NCBI RefSeq assembly: GCF_024462775.1 | Contig: NZ_JANGCE010000024.1 | Span: 1-59,530, forward strand | Length of the DNA: 59,530 nt | Reading direction: 5' to 3' | Origin: Butyricicoccus faecihominis | GTDB taxonomy: Bacteria > Bacillota > Clostridia > Oscillospirales > Butyricicoccaceae | Shown here: positions 7,648-14,979 of the stretch, piece after piece | Position numbering within the stretch: position 1 is the first letter of the stretch | How the letters are laid out: every line of letters starts with the position of its first letter | Position numbers and translations under genes: made by a program | Notes under the pieces: generated by a model | Seen by the model: the letters and a program-made list of their open reading frames with translations, nothing else | Told to the model about the DNA's origin: nothing | Database searches by the model: none

Positions 7648-9054
7648 TTATTCGGTTTGACACGTTGTTTCCACTTTTTCCGGCTTCTTATAGGGCAGTT
7701 CCACGGTGCTGATAAAGCTTTCGCTGCACGGGCTGTTTGCCATTACCACGCGCACAGAAAAGATACCATTTTCATACTTGGCGTCAAACGCGCCGTTATG
7801 CTTGTGCGCCATTTGCGACAACTGCCGCAGGCCGACGCCATGAAACGGGCCTTTCTTCGTACTGCGAAAGCGATATTTCTTCGCCGGTATTGGCGCGATC
7901 TCGCTGGGATTGTCGCAGAGAACACCGAAAAAGTATCCCTTTTGCTTGAGCACCAGACGGATGCGCCGGTTTTCCGGGTCTTTATTCTTTTCGCAAGCCT
8001 CAATCGCGTTATCCAGTACGTTAAACAAGACGGTGCATAAATCGGCCGTGGGCACATGCATCGGATTGGGATACCATATTTCGGCACTGATACGGATACC
8101 GCTTTCCAGCGCGCGAGAAAATTTTGCGTTCACCAGCGCGGCAACCGTGGGGTCGCGCACTTCTATCCACTGCCTTGTGGATAACGGTTCGGAATCAGCC
8201 ATTTCTTTCAAATACTTTTTAATTTCCTCCAGTCTGCCCTCTTCGGCCAGCGTGCCCAACACTTGCATATGATTTTTAAAGTCGTGCCGTATCGCACGTG
8301 ATTTTTCATAAAGCGAGCGTATGGTTTTGCTCTGTTCCTCTCGCTGGTCTGCTCGCAACAACTCGCTTTGAAGTTTATATTCTCGTTCATTACCACGAGA
8401 CATATTGATTAGTAGCGCCAACATGATAATTAGCTGTAATGCAAATACAATAGGTAAAATAGGCGCAATATGATGCATCCAAAGCGGATCATCGTTTTGG
8501 GAATAGGAAAATGCAGTAACAAAACTTGCTAGCAGTGTAATGCCTGCGCCGAAACACACCCATTGAGACGCATGTAGATAGCGCTGTTCTCCTACCCCAG
8601 CTTTTCGATAAATAGTATAAATTGCGCTACCTAGTAATAGGTATAACAATCCGCGCGATTCCAGTGTACCATAAATTTGAAAGAAGGATGTTCCCAAAAC
8701 GCTCTCCGTCGTGACACTAGGATAGAAAAGAGCTAGGACAAATGTCGCTGTGCTTTCACAAAGGTATAACAATCCAAAATAAATCGCTGGTAAGCAAAAC
8801 GATATTCCAAAACGATGGTTTGACAGAATATAGCATGTAACGATATCAATAATAAAAGCCACTAATGATTTAATTAAATACGGTACGGGAGTAAAACTAA
8901 GAATTAGTGTTGGAAACAAATTAATAGCAAGAAGTACTAGTATTTGTGATCGAGTTAGATTTTTCCCAAACGGTCTTAGTACTATATAGTATAGTAGACA
9001 AGAAAGGAATACATCTCCGAAGGAGGAAACCACAGATAAAATCGATTCCAGCAT
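7648..9054 (-). CDS. AgrC-like sensor histidine kinase (GHKL family)
   Basis: A 468-residue kinase. The first half has six or seven hydrophobic helices (about residues 5-225), the AgrC-type peptide sensor. The linker is helical. The H-box reads IRHDFKNHMQVL (phospho-acceptor His near residue 257), the N-box VLFNVLDNAIEAC and the G-box region FHGVGLRQL. This HxxxNH plus HATPase_c_5 layout is the quorum-sensing kinase class. I use the ATG at 9054, which has GAGGG 5 bases upstream; a GTG at 9066, overlapping the regulator stop, lacks a site. It is co-transcribed after the LytTR regulator and faces an AgrD-like gene. AgrC itself binds a thiolactone peptide. Confidence 0.88.
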   Translation of the reverse strand: MLESILSVVSSFGDVFLSCLLYYIVLRPFGKNLTRSQILVLLAINLFPTLILSFTPVPYLIKSLVAFIIDIVTCYILSNHRFGISFCLPAIYFGLLYLCESTATFVLALFYPSVTTESVLGTSFFQIYGTLESRGLLYLLLGSAIYTIYRKAGVGEQRYLHASQWVCFGAGITLLASFVTAFSYSQNDDPLWMHHIAPILPIVFALQLIIMLALLINMSRGNEREYKLQSELLRADQREEQSKTIRSLYEKSRAIRHDFKNHMQVLGTLAEEGRLEEIKKYLKEMADSEPLSTRQWIEVRDPTVAALVNAKFSRALESGIRISAEIWYPNPMHVPTADLCTVLFNVLDNAIEACEKNKDPENRRIRLVLKQKGYFFGVLCDNPSEIAPIPAKKYRFRSTKKGPFHGVGLRQLSQMAHKHNGAFDAKYENGIFSVRVVMANSPCSESFISTVELPYKKPEKVETTCQTE

Positions 9055-9062
9055 GTTGTCCC

Positions 9063-9761
9063 TCACATATCTGTCAATGCAGCTTTTACATTGTCTGCAA
9101 AACCACGGCTTACCGGTACTTTCTTTCCGTTATTCATGCAAAGCCCCTGCACTTCACATGAGCAAATGCTATTGCGATTCACAAGATAAGAACGATGGCA
9201 CTGTATAAATTGATTTTTCGGCACCTCGTTTACAAAATCCGCGAATTTTTTGCGGTATTTGATCATGCCGTTCTTCGTATAAATGTGGCAGTAATGTTCG
9301 GCCGCTTCGATAAATATCACATCGCAGTAGTGAATTAATATTTTCTTTCCCTTCTGGGCAAGAATAACGATCTCCTGTGATTTTGTCTCAGCCAGACCGG
9401 CAGCGTGTTCCAAGCAAGGCATGCAATCCTCTTTCCCAATCGGCTTGAGTAAATACCGGTACGCTTGAACGGTATACCCCTCAACCGAATAGGATTCATG
9501 GTTTGTGGTAAAGACGATCGGCGTGCGCCCGGTCACCTTACGAATGCGCCGCGCCGTGTCGATTCCGTTTTCCTCTTTCGTTTCAATATCCAGAAAGAAT
9601 AGATCGGCCCAAAGGATATCGTCCTCCTCTATTTCCGACCCATCGGCAAAGGTGCGAAAGACTGTAAGCATTTGCAATTCTTCCGCTGTCCTTTTGATTG
9701 TTTTCTGCGTTTGTTCCATGGTAATCGGCTCGTCCTCGACCAGCGCAATATGTAAAACCAT
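9063..9761 (-). CDS. LytTR-family response regulator (AgrA-like)
   Basis: A 232-residue protein. The receiver domain has the acidic pair in VEDEP (residues 9-11), phospho-acceptor Asp58 in FFLDIE, a Thr/Asn switch in FTTNHE and Lys in LLKPIGK. The C-terminal LytTR domain (about 130-230) includes FIEAAEHYCHIYT and QCHRSYLVN. LytTR proteins bind pairs of short direct repeats spaced about two helical turns; such a pair occurs in the promoter of the divergent agrD-like gene. A GAGGG site precedes the ATG. It is first in the regulator-kinase unit. Confidence 0.9.
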   Translation of the reverse strand: MVLHIALVEDEPITMEQTQKTIKRTAEELQMLTVFRTFADGSEIEEDDILWADLFFLDIETKEENGIDTARRIRKVTGRTPIVFTTNHESYSVEGYTVQAYRYLLKPIGKEDCMPCLEHAAGLAETKSQEIVILAQKGKKILIHYCDVIFIEAAEHYCHIYTKNGMIKYRKKFADFVNEVPKNQFIQCHRSYLVNRNSICSCEVQGLCMNNGKKVPVSRGFADNVKAALTDM

Positions 9762-9780
9762 ATTTTCACTTCCCTCTTTG

Positions 9781-9848
9781 CAATTCGTGCCTATTCCCCT
9801 TCAATTCATGCCAGTTATCTTGTTATTTATATCCCAATCTTTTATACT
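9781..9848 (+). promoter_or_regulatory. agrD-like promoter with paired direct repeats (putative LytTR operator)
   Basis: CAATTCGTGCC (9781-9791) and CAATTCATGCC (9802-9812) are 11-base repeats with one mismatch, 21 bases start to start. They are followed by TTGTTA (9820-9825), a 17-base spacer and TATACT (9843-9848). Paired repeats two turns apart, directly upstream of a weak -35, are how AgrA/LytTR activators bind. They lie between the regulator gene and the peptide gene. Confidence 0.65.
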
Positions 9849-9897
9849 TAATTATAGCCCAAGAGCGCGGAATTTTCAAACTATGGAGGGTATTATT

Positions 9898-10038
9898 ATG
9901 AAAAATAAAAAAATTTGGCTAAAGCAGCTTCTGATGTCCGCCGCCACCACGATCAGCATGTTCGCCATTTTCATGAGCAAAATGCCTTGTGAAGGAAAAT
10001 TTTATCAGCCCGAAGTACCGGAGCAGCTCCGCAAGTGA
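9898..10038 (+). CDS. agrD: AgrD-like cyclic autoinducer prepeptide, 46 residues
   Basis: The 46-residue product has a basic amphipathic leader (MKNKKIWLKQLLMSAATT), a hydrophobic stretch, then PCEGKFYQPEVPEQLRK. This matches the AgrD plan: leader, a Cys-starting core of five residues, and an acidic QPEVPxxLR tail that AgrB removes. By analogy with clostridial AgrD the thiolactone ring would be Cys31-Glu-Gly-Lys-Phe35, unusual for having two charged residues. The start has GGAGGG 6 bases upstream. It is divergent from the LytTR regulator and AgrC-like kinase. No agrB is present in the window, so processing must rely on a distant AgrB or another peptidase. Confidence 0.82.
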   Translation: MKNKKIWLKQLLMSAATTISMFAIFMSKMPCEGKFYQPEVPEQLRK

Positions 10039-10087
10039 TCTAAAACCACGTTTTTTTCACCTGCACAGAACTTTTTCTTGCATTTAT

Positions 10088-10119
10088 AAAAAGCTTCTCT
10101 TCCATCAGAGAGGCTTTTT
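10088..10119 (+). terminator. Terminator after the agrD-like gene
   Basis: AAAAAGCTTCTCT-TCCATC-AGAGAGGCTTTTTG: an imperfect stem with an A/T base and a closing run of five Ts. It separates the peptide gene from the rplJ promoter. Confidence 0.75.
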
Positions 10120-10160
10120 GTTATGTTTCGCAATTATTCCATAAAGTTTTCGTTTTTGAC

Positions 10161-10189
10161 TTGACAAACGCGTCCCCACTCTATATAAT
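10161..10189 (+). promoter_or_regulatory. Consensus SigA promoter for rplJ-rplL
   Basis: TTGACA (10161-10166), a 17-base spacer and TATAAT (10184-10189), a full consensus match fitting a ribosomal protein gene. The start should be near 10196, at the 5' end of the L10 leader. Confidence 0.9.
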
Positions 10190-10195
10190 ATAAGA

Positions 10196-10333
10196 GCTTG
10201 GTCAGAGACAGCTGGCAGCCGCAAGGCTTAAAAGGCGATTACGCCGCCCGCCGAGGTCAACACGGAACTGTATCATCATGTTATCTGTGTACCCTCCCTG
10301 TGTCTTTGCACCGGGAGGGTATTTTTATTTTTT
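10196..10333 (+). ncRNA. L10 ribosomal protein leader with attenuator
   Basis: The leader runs from the promoter to the rplJ ribosome site. It contains the conserved GACAGCTGGCAGCC ... CCGCCGAGGTCAAC arrangement and the TGTGTCTTTGCACC loop. ACCCTCCC (10291-10298) and GGGAGGGT (10313-10320) form a stem followed by ATTTTTATTTTTT, a terminator. The layout matches the Firmicutes L10 leader, bound by the L10(L12)4 complex to set rplJ-rplL expression. Confidence 0.8.
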
Positions 10334-10348
10334 AGGAGGTGAATATAG

Positions 10349-10939
10349 ATGCCGAATGCAAAGGTTCTGGAAGAAAAGAAAGCAATGGTTGCGAACCTGG
10401 TCGAAAAGATCAAGAATTCCCCCGCTGGCGTTCTGGTCGACTACAAGGGCATCAATGTTGAGGACGACACCAAGCTCCGCCGTGAGCTGCGCGCCGCTGG
10501 CGTTGATTATGCTGTAATCAAGAACACCCTGATTCGCTTCGCCGCCAAGGAGCTCGGTTTCGATGCGCTCGATGAGCACCTGAACGGTACGTCCGCTTTG
10601 GCTATCTCGACGACGGACGACGTGATCGCCCCCGCCAAGATTCTGGGCGACTTCGCCAAGAAGCACGAAAACTTCACGATCAAGGCCGGTTTCCTCGATG
10701 GCGCCGTTGTTGACGCAGCCGAGGTACAGAAGCTCGCAAGCATGCCGAGCAAGGAAGTCCTGATCGCGCAGGTGCTGTACTCCTTCAACTATCCCATCAT
10801 GCAGCTTGCTATCGCGTGCGACGCGATCGTCAAGAAGGCCGATGGCAACATGGATATGAAGGTTTCCGACCTGCTTGCCCCCGCAGCCGCTCCCGTAGCT
10901 GCTGAAGCTTCCGCTGAGGAAGCACCCGCTGCTGAATAA
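10349..10939 (+). CDS. rplJ: 50S ribosomal protein L10
   Basis: A 196-residue L10. The N-terminal rRNA-binding half reads VLEEKKAMVANLVEKIKNSP and VDYKGINVEDDTKLRRELR, with the conserved YAVIKNTL and FAKKHENFTIKAG blocks. The C-terminal helix binds L12 dimers and ends in an Ala/Glu tail. AGGAGGT precedes the ATG and an L10 leader stands before it. It lies 44 bases upstream of rplL. The tail after about residue 172 is low-complexity, common in the family. Confidence 0.96.
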   Translation: MPNAKVLEEKKAMVANLVEKIKNSPAGVLVDYKGINVEDDTKLRRELRAAGVDYAVIKNTLIRFAAKELGFDALDEHLNGTSALAISTTDDVIAPAKILGDFAKKHENFTIKAGFLDGAVVDAAEVQKLASMPSKEVLIAQVLYSFNYPIMQLAIACDAIVKKADGNMDMKVSDLLAPAAAPVAAEASAEEAPAAE

Positions 10940-10983
10940 GCAGAAAACAAAAATAAATTTAAAACAAAACGGAGGTATATCCC

Positions 10984-11358
10984 ATGTCTGTTGCTGAGAT
11001 TATGGAAGCTGTAAAAGAGCTCAAGGTAATGGAGCTCTCCGAGCTGGTTAAGGCTCTGGAAGAAGAATTTGGCGTTTCCGCTACGCCCGTAGCTGTTGCC
11101 GGTGCCGGCGCAGGTGCTGGTGACGGCGCTGCCGCTGCCGAAGCCAAGACCGATTTCGACGTCGTTCTGGTTGAAGCTGGTTCCTCGAAAATCAACGTTA
11201 TCAAGGTTGTTCGCGAGATCACCGGTCTGGGCCTGAAGGAAGCGAAGGAGAAGGTTGACACCGCTCCGCAGACGATCAAGGAAGGCGCTGCTGAGGCAGA
11301 GGCCAACGAGATCAAGGAGAAGCTCGAGGCTGCCGGCGCGAAGGTCGAACTCAAGTAA
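10984..11358 (+). CDS. rplL: 50S ribosomal protein L7/L12
   Basis: A 124-residue L12: N-terminal dimerisation domain ([20 protein letters not shown]), an Ala/Gly-rich hinge (about 40-55) and the C-terminal factor-binding domain ([32 protein letters not shown]). It recruits translational GTPases. GGAGG lies upstream. A terminator follows at once; rpoB, the common next gene, is not here. Confidence 0.97.
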   Translation: MSVAEIMEAVKELKVMELSELVKALEEEFGVSATPVAVAGAGAGAGDGAAAAEAKTDFDVVLVEAGSSKINVIKVVREITGLGLKEAKEKVDTAPQTIKEGAAEAEANEIKEKLEAAGAKVELK

Positions 11359-11371
11359 TTTTTCCGCTTTT

Positions 11372-11416
11372 AAAAGACGTGCTGCAAATGATTTTGCGGC
11401 GCGTCTTTTCTTTTTG
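11372..11416 (+). terminator. Terminator after rplL
   Basis: AAAAGACGTGCTGCAAA-TGAT-TTTGCGGCGCGTCTTTT with two mismatched pairs, followed by CTTTTTG. It ends the rplJ-rplL transcript. Confidence 0.85.
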
Positions 11417-11454
11417 CCCATTTTCCTGTACAATAGAAATATCTATACCGTATT

Positions 11455-11521
11455 GTCATTCCGTGAAACCGCAAGGCGGACTTTGCCCGCCCGTTATTGG
11501 CACGCAAACCGGAAATGACAT
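11455..11521. repeat. Small inverted-repeat segment before pyrK
   Basis: TGTCATTCCG at the left and CGGAAATGACA at the right form imperfect inverted ends around about 45 bases. The ends resemble the TGTCATTC termini of the dispersed repeats at 4388 and 47211, but the interior differs. It may be a related or decayed element. Confidence 0.4.
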
Positions 11522-11550
11522 GGCGCTACACCGAAAGGGGAATCTTTTTT

Positions 11551-12312
11551 ATGACCAATCCGGAAGTCGGTACCGTCGCCCAGTGTTCGCGTCTGGCCGA
11601 TGGCTTGTATCAGCTTGTCATTCACGCGCCCGAGATCGCTTCGCGCGCGAAATGCGGGCAATTCGTTCATATTTTATGCGGCGAGGGCAACTTCCTCCGC
11701 CGCCCGATCTCTATTTGCGATGTCGACGCACCGCGCCTGCGCATTGTGTTTCAGGTCAAGGGCGAAGGCACCAAATGGCTGTCCGAGCGCAAGGCGGAGG
11801 ACAAACTCGACCTGCTTGGCCCGCGCGGCCGTGGGTTCGACCTTGCCAAGCTGGGCGCAAAGCCGGTATTCATCGGCGGCGGCATCGGCGTACCGCCCAT
11901 GCTGTACGCGACAAAGTGCGCCCAGAACGCGGGCGCGAAACCGAGCGCTATCTTAGGCTTCCGCTCGCAAAGCGCCGTTATTCTTGAAGAGGACTTTGCC
12001 TGCCCCGCCACCGTCTGCACGGACGATGGCTCCTACGGCGTACACGGCTTTGTATCCGACGTTTTAAAGCAACAGGCGGCGGGTTTTACGGGCATTGCCG
12101 CCTGCGGCCCCAAGCCGATGCTGAAAGCGATCGCCGCGATCGCGCAGCAAGCGGGTCTGCCCTGTCAGGTATCCATGGAAGAGCGCATGGGCTGCGGTAT
12201 CGGCGCATGTCTGGTATGCGCCTGCGCGCTGAACGCGGAAAACGGCGAGACCCGGTACGGCCACGTTTGCAAGGACGGCCCGGTATTTGACGCAGAGGAG
12301 GTGCAGTGGTAA
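11551..12312 (+). CDS. pyrK: Dihydroorotate dehydrogenase B, electron-transfer subunit PyrK
   Basis: A 253-residue FAD/[2Fe-2S] protein that passes electrons from PyrD to NAD+. It shows a ferredoxin-reductase-like FAD domain (FLRRPISICDVD), the NAD-binding block PVFIGGGIGVPPML, and the C-terminal iron-sulfur cysteines in MGCGIGACLVCACA and HVCKDGPVF. I take the ATG at 11551 with AAGGGG upstream; an upstream in-frame extension has no family similarity. Its stop overlaps the pyrD start by one base, so the two subunits are translationally coupled. Confidence 0.93.
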   Translation: MTNPEVGTVAQCSRLADGLYQLVIHAPEIASRAKCGQFVHILCGEGNFLRRPISICDVDAPRLRIVFQVKGEGTKWLSERKAEDKLDLLGPRGRGFDLAKLGAKPVFIGGGIGVPPMLYATKCAQNAGAKPSAILGFRSQSAVILEEDFACPATVCTDDGSYGVHGFVSDVLKQQAAGFTGIAACGPKPMLKAIAAIAQQAGLPCQVSMEERMGCGIGACLVCACALNAENGETRYGHVCKDGPVFDAEEVQW

Positions 12313-13226
12313 TGGTGGATATGACGGTAGACCTGTGCGGCGTTACCCTGAAAAACCCGGTGACCACCGCCTCCGGCACTTTTGGCTTCGGCCATGAGTA
12401 CGGCGAATTCTTTGACCTGTCCGCGCTTGGCGGCATCGGCGTAAAGGGCCTGACCCCGCACGAGCGGCTTGGAAACCCCGCGCCCCGCATCGCGGAAACG
12501 CCCATGGGCATTTTAAACTGCGTCGGCCTGCAAAACCCCGGCGTAGACCGCTTTATCGAAGAGCAAATCCCCTTTTTGCGCCAGCATGATACCAAGATCA
12601 TCGCCAACGTATCAGGCAATACGGTGGAGGAGTACGCCGGGATCGTGGAACGCATTTCCGAAGCGGATATTGATTTGATCGAGCTGAACATCTCCTGCCC
12701 GAACGTGAAATGCGGCGGTCTGGCCTTTGGCACGCGCACCGATATGGTGACCGAGGTCGTTTCCGCGGCGAAAAAACATGCAAAGAGGCCGCTGATCGTC
12801 AAACTCAGTCCCAACGTGACCGATATTGCCGAAATCGCGCGCGCCGCCGTGGACGCGGGCGCGGACGCGCTTTCGCTAATCAATACCCTGCTGGGCATGC
12901 GCATCGACATCGAAACGAAAAAGCCCATCCTCTCCAACGTGATGGGCGGCCTGTCCGGCCCGGCGGTGTTCCCGATCGCGGTGCGTATGGTCTATCAAGT
13001 GCGCCGCGCGGTCTCCGTACCGATCATCGGCATGGGCGGCATCCGCACCGGGCGTGACGCGGTGGAAATGCTCATGGCGGGCGCGGACGCAATCGCCGTG
13101 GGCACCGCCCTGTTCGCCGATCCCCTCGCCCCTGTGCATGTGCTGGAAGAGATGCAGGAATGGATGGAAGCGCACGGCGTGCGCTCTGTACGCGAATTGA
13201 CCGGCGCGGTAGAGGTGAACGCATGA
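12312..13226 (+). CDS. pyrD: Dihydroorotate dehydrogenase B, catalytic subunit PyrD
   Basis: A 304-residue class 1B enzyme with FMN-binding TIM-barrel motifs: NPVTTASGTFGFG, the LNISCPNVKCGG segment containing the catalytic Cys loop, KLSPNVTDI, GLSGPAV and the closing GMGGIRTG and MAGADAIAVGTALF. It oxidises dihydroorotate to orotate in the cytoplasm. I chose the ATG at 12312, with AGGAGG 10 bases upstream; the GTG at 12306 is too close to that site. Its stop overlaps the next start (ATGA). Confidence 0.95.
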   Translation: MVDMTVDLCGVTLKNPVTTASGTFGFGHEYGEFFDLSALGGIGVKGLTPHERLGNPAPRIAETPMGILNCVGLQNPGVDRFIEEQIPFLRQHDTKIIANVSGNTVEEYAGIVERISEADIDLIELNISCPNVKCGGLAFGTRTDMVTEVVSAAKKHAKRPLIVKLSPNVTDIAEIARAAVDAGADALSLINTLLGMRIDIETKKPILSNVMGGLSGPAVFPIAVRMVYQVRRAVSVPIIGMGGIRTGRDAVEMLMAGADAIAVGTALFADPLAPVHVLEEMQEWMEAHGVRSVRELTGAVEVNA

Positions 13227-14386
13227 AGACCACCGTTTACCTTGTGCGCCATGCCGAGGCCGAAGGCAACGTATACCGCCGCTGCCACGGCCAGTATGAC
13301 AGCCTGCTCACCCCGCGCGCCTATCAGCAGCTCCCCTACCTTGCCGAGCGCTTCAAAGAAGTACCGCTGGACGCGATCTACGCGTCCGACCTGTTCCGCG
13401 CCCGCACAACCGCAAAGGCGATCGCCGCCGCCAAGGGCATGCAGGTGGAGATACGGCCCATTCTGCGCGAGATCGATATGGGCGATTGGGAGGACCTAAC
13501 TTGGGCCGAGCTGCCGGTATTCTGGCCCGAGCAATACCATGAGTGGCAGACCCGCCCGTGGGACGCCGCGCCGCCGCACGGCGAAAGTGTCATAAACGCG
13601 GGCGCGCGCATGCTCGGCGGCGTGCGCGAACTGGTGCGCGAGCATGAAGGGCAAGCCTTCGCCGTGGTCACGCACGGCTCGGCTATTCGCGGCGCGCTTA
13701 CCATCGCAAACGGCCTGGCGCCCGAACAAATGGTCGAGATCGGCTGGGGCGACAATACCTGTGTGGCCAAGCTGGAATTTGACGGGCCGGATTCGGTCTC
13801 CGTCGTTTACCAGAACGACGCCTCCCATTTACCGGCGGAGCTTTCCACCTTCGCCTCCATCGGCTGGACAAACAACAAGGGCCAACCGACCACCCTTCAG
13901 CTCTGGTTCCGCCGCGCCGATCCGCTGGACAAAGCGGACGCGGAAAAGATTGTGCACTTCATGCGCGAGATCCACAAAAACGCCTACGGCACCGATCTGG
14001 GCGTGCATCCAGACGAGATCCTGTCGCATATCGAGGAATTGCAACGCATCTCCCCGCGTTCGGTCACCTTCGGCGTGCTGCCAGACGGCGAGATCGCGGC
14101 GCTCGTTTATATGAACACCTCGTATGAGGATGAGCCGAACGTCGGCCTTGTCGGCGGCTTCTGCATCGAGGATCAGTACCGCGGCTGCGGCCTGTCCCAG
14201 CAGATCCTTGGGCAGGCGATCAGCGTGTACCGCGCGCTGGGCAAGGAATACCTAGTCGCCCATGTGGCCGTGCACAACGAACGCGCCAAGGGCTTTTACC
14301 ATAAATATGATTTTGAGCAGCGCGGCGAATACCGGAACGAAAACGGCAACCACTACCGCATGTTCAAACGCATCGCGGTTGATTGA
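13223..14386 (+). CDS. Histidine phosphatase / GNAT acetyltransferase fusion
   Basis: A 387-residue two-domain protein. Residues 1 to about 210 are a histidine phosphatase (phosphoglycerate-mutase-like): YLVRHAEAEGN with Arg9 and His10, SDLFRARTTAKAI, and the second His in VVTHGSAIRG. Residues about 225-387 are a GNAT acetyltransferase with the acetyl-CoA loop DQYRGCGLSQQIL and the VHNERAKGFYHKYDFE block. The start codon overlaps the pyrD stop (ATGA), so it is in the pyrKD operon. The substrates are unknown. A pyrimidine-related phosphatase role is only inferred from location. Family members are often annotated simply as phosphoglycerate mutase. Confidence 0.85.
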   Translation: MKTTVYLVRHAEAEGNVYRRCHGQYDSLLTPRAYQQLPYLAERFKEVPLDAIYASDLFRARTTAKAIAAAKGMQVEIRPILREIDMGDWEDLTWAELPVFWPEQYHEWQTRPWDAAPPHGESVINAGARMLGGVRELVREHEGQAFAVVTHGSAIRGALTIANGLAPEQMVEIGWGDNTCVAKLEFDGPDSVSVVYQNDASHLPAELSTFASIGWTNNKGQPTTLQLWFRRADPLDKADAEKIVHFMREIHKNAYGTDLGVHPDEILSHIEELQRISPRSVTFGVLPDGEIAALVYMNTSYEDEPNVGLVGGFCIEDQYRGCGLSQQILGQAISVYRALGKEYLVAHVAVHNERAKGFYHKYDFEQRGEYRNENGNHYRMFKRIAVD

Positions 14387-14395
14387 CCCAAATAA

Positions 14396-14443
14396 AAGCC
14401 GCCTTTGGCCCCAGTATGACGGGGCCAAAGGCGGTTCTTTTTA
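14396..14443 (+). terminator. Terminator after the pyrKD operon
   Basis: AAGCCGCCTTTGGCCCC, an 8-base loop, and GGGGCCAAAGGCGGTT followed by CTTTTTATTT. A strong stem placed between two convergent genes. Confidence 0.88.
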
Positions 14444-14444
14444 T

Positions 14445-14906
14445 TTAAACGGACACGCCGTTTTTTTCGAGCAAGCGCATCACTTTATCGATGATCGGTT
14501 CGGGGTCAACGATTGTATACTGCATGCCATGCATCGGCTTGACACGCGCCTGCACGGCGCCCAAAACGGGCGAACCGATCTTCACCATCACCGACGCCCC
14601 TTGTTCCGTCAGCGGATTGATCATGACCGCGATGTACGGCCCTTGTTCCAGCGAAAAGGTCTGCGCATCGACGCCCGGCGGCGTGTACCGCAGGTCGGCC
14701 TGCCGGATTAGATCGAGCAATGCCGCTTGGTCTTCGTCATATAGCGTCGCATGGCGGAACTCGTCCGAGTGGTCCACAAGGACATCTACCAGCAAATGTT
14801 TGTTTTCCGGCAGCCGCAAATGCCGTACCGGCAAAAAGCATGCCAGCGCGGTACAGACCGCCGCCATACACAGCATCGCGGCAAGCCGTTTCAGCGGACT
14901 TTTCAT
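14445..14906 (-). CDS. Uncharacterised secreted or membrane-anchored protein
   Basis: A 153-residue protein with an N-terminal hydrophobic segment (about 8-26, AAMLCMAAVCTALACFL) that could be a signal peptide or anchor. The Cys context ALAC is not a clean lipobox. The rest is a soluble alpha/beta-looking region with no motif I recognise. AGAGAGG lies 6 bases before the ATG. It lies downstream of carB past that operon's terminator, so it is either read through or has its own weak promoter. Function unknown. Confidence 0.7.
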   Translation of the reverse strand: MKSPLKRLAAMLCMAAVCTALACFLPVRHLRLPENKHLLVDVLVDHSDEFRHATLYDEDQAALLDLIRQADLRYTPPGVDAQTFSLEQGPYIAVMINPLTEQGASVMVKIGSPVLGAVQARVKPMHGMQYTIVDPEPIIDKVMRLLEKNGVSV

Positions 14907-14934
14907 GGCAAGCCTCTCTTTCTTTTTCCGGATG

Positions 14935-14976
14935 CCAAAACAGGAAGCAGCGTTGCCTGCTTCCTGTTTTTCTTTT
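14935..14976 (-). terminator. Bidirectional terminator after carB
   Basis: AAAACAGGAAGCAG-CGTTGC-CTGCTTCCTGTTTT is a perfect 14-bp stem. On the minus strand it lies just past the carB stop and ends in TTTT; on the plus strand it ends TTTTTCTTTT. Confidence 0.82.
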
Positions 14977-14979
14977 GAC

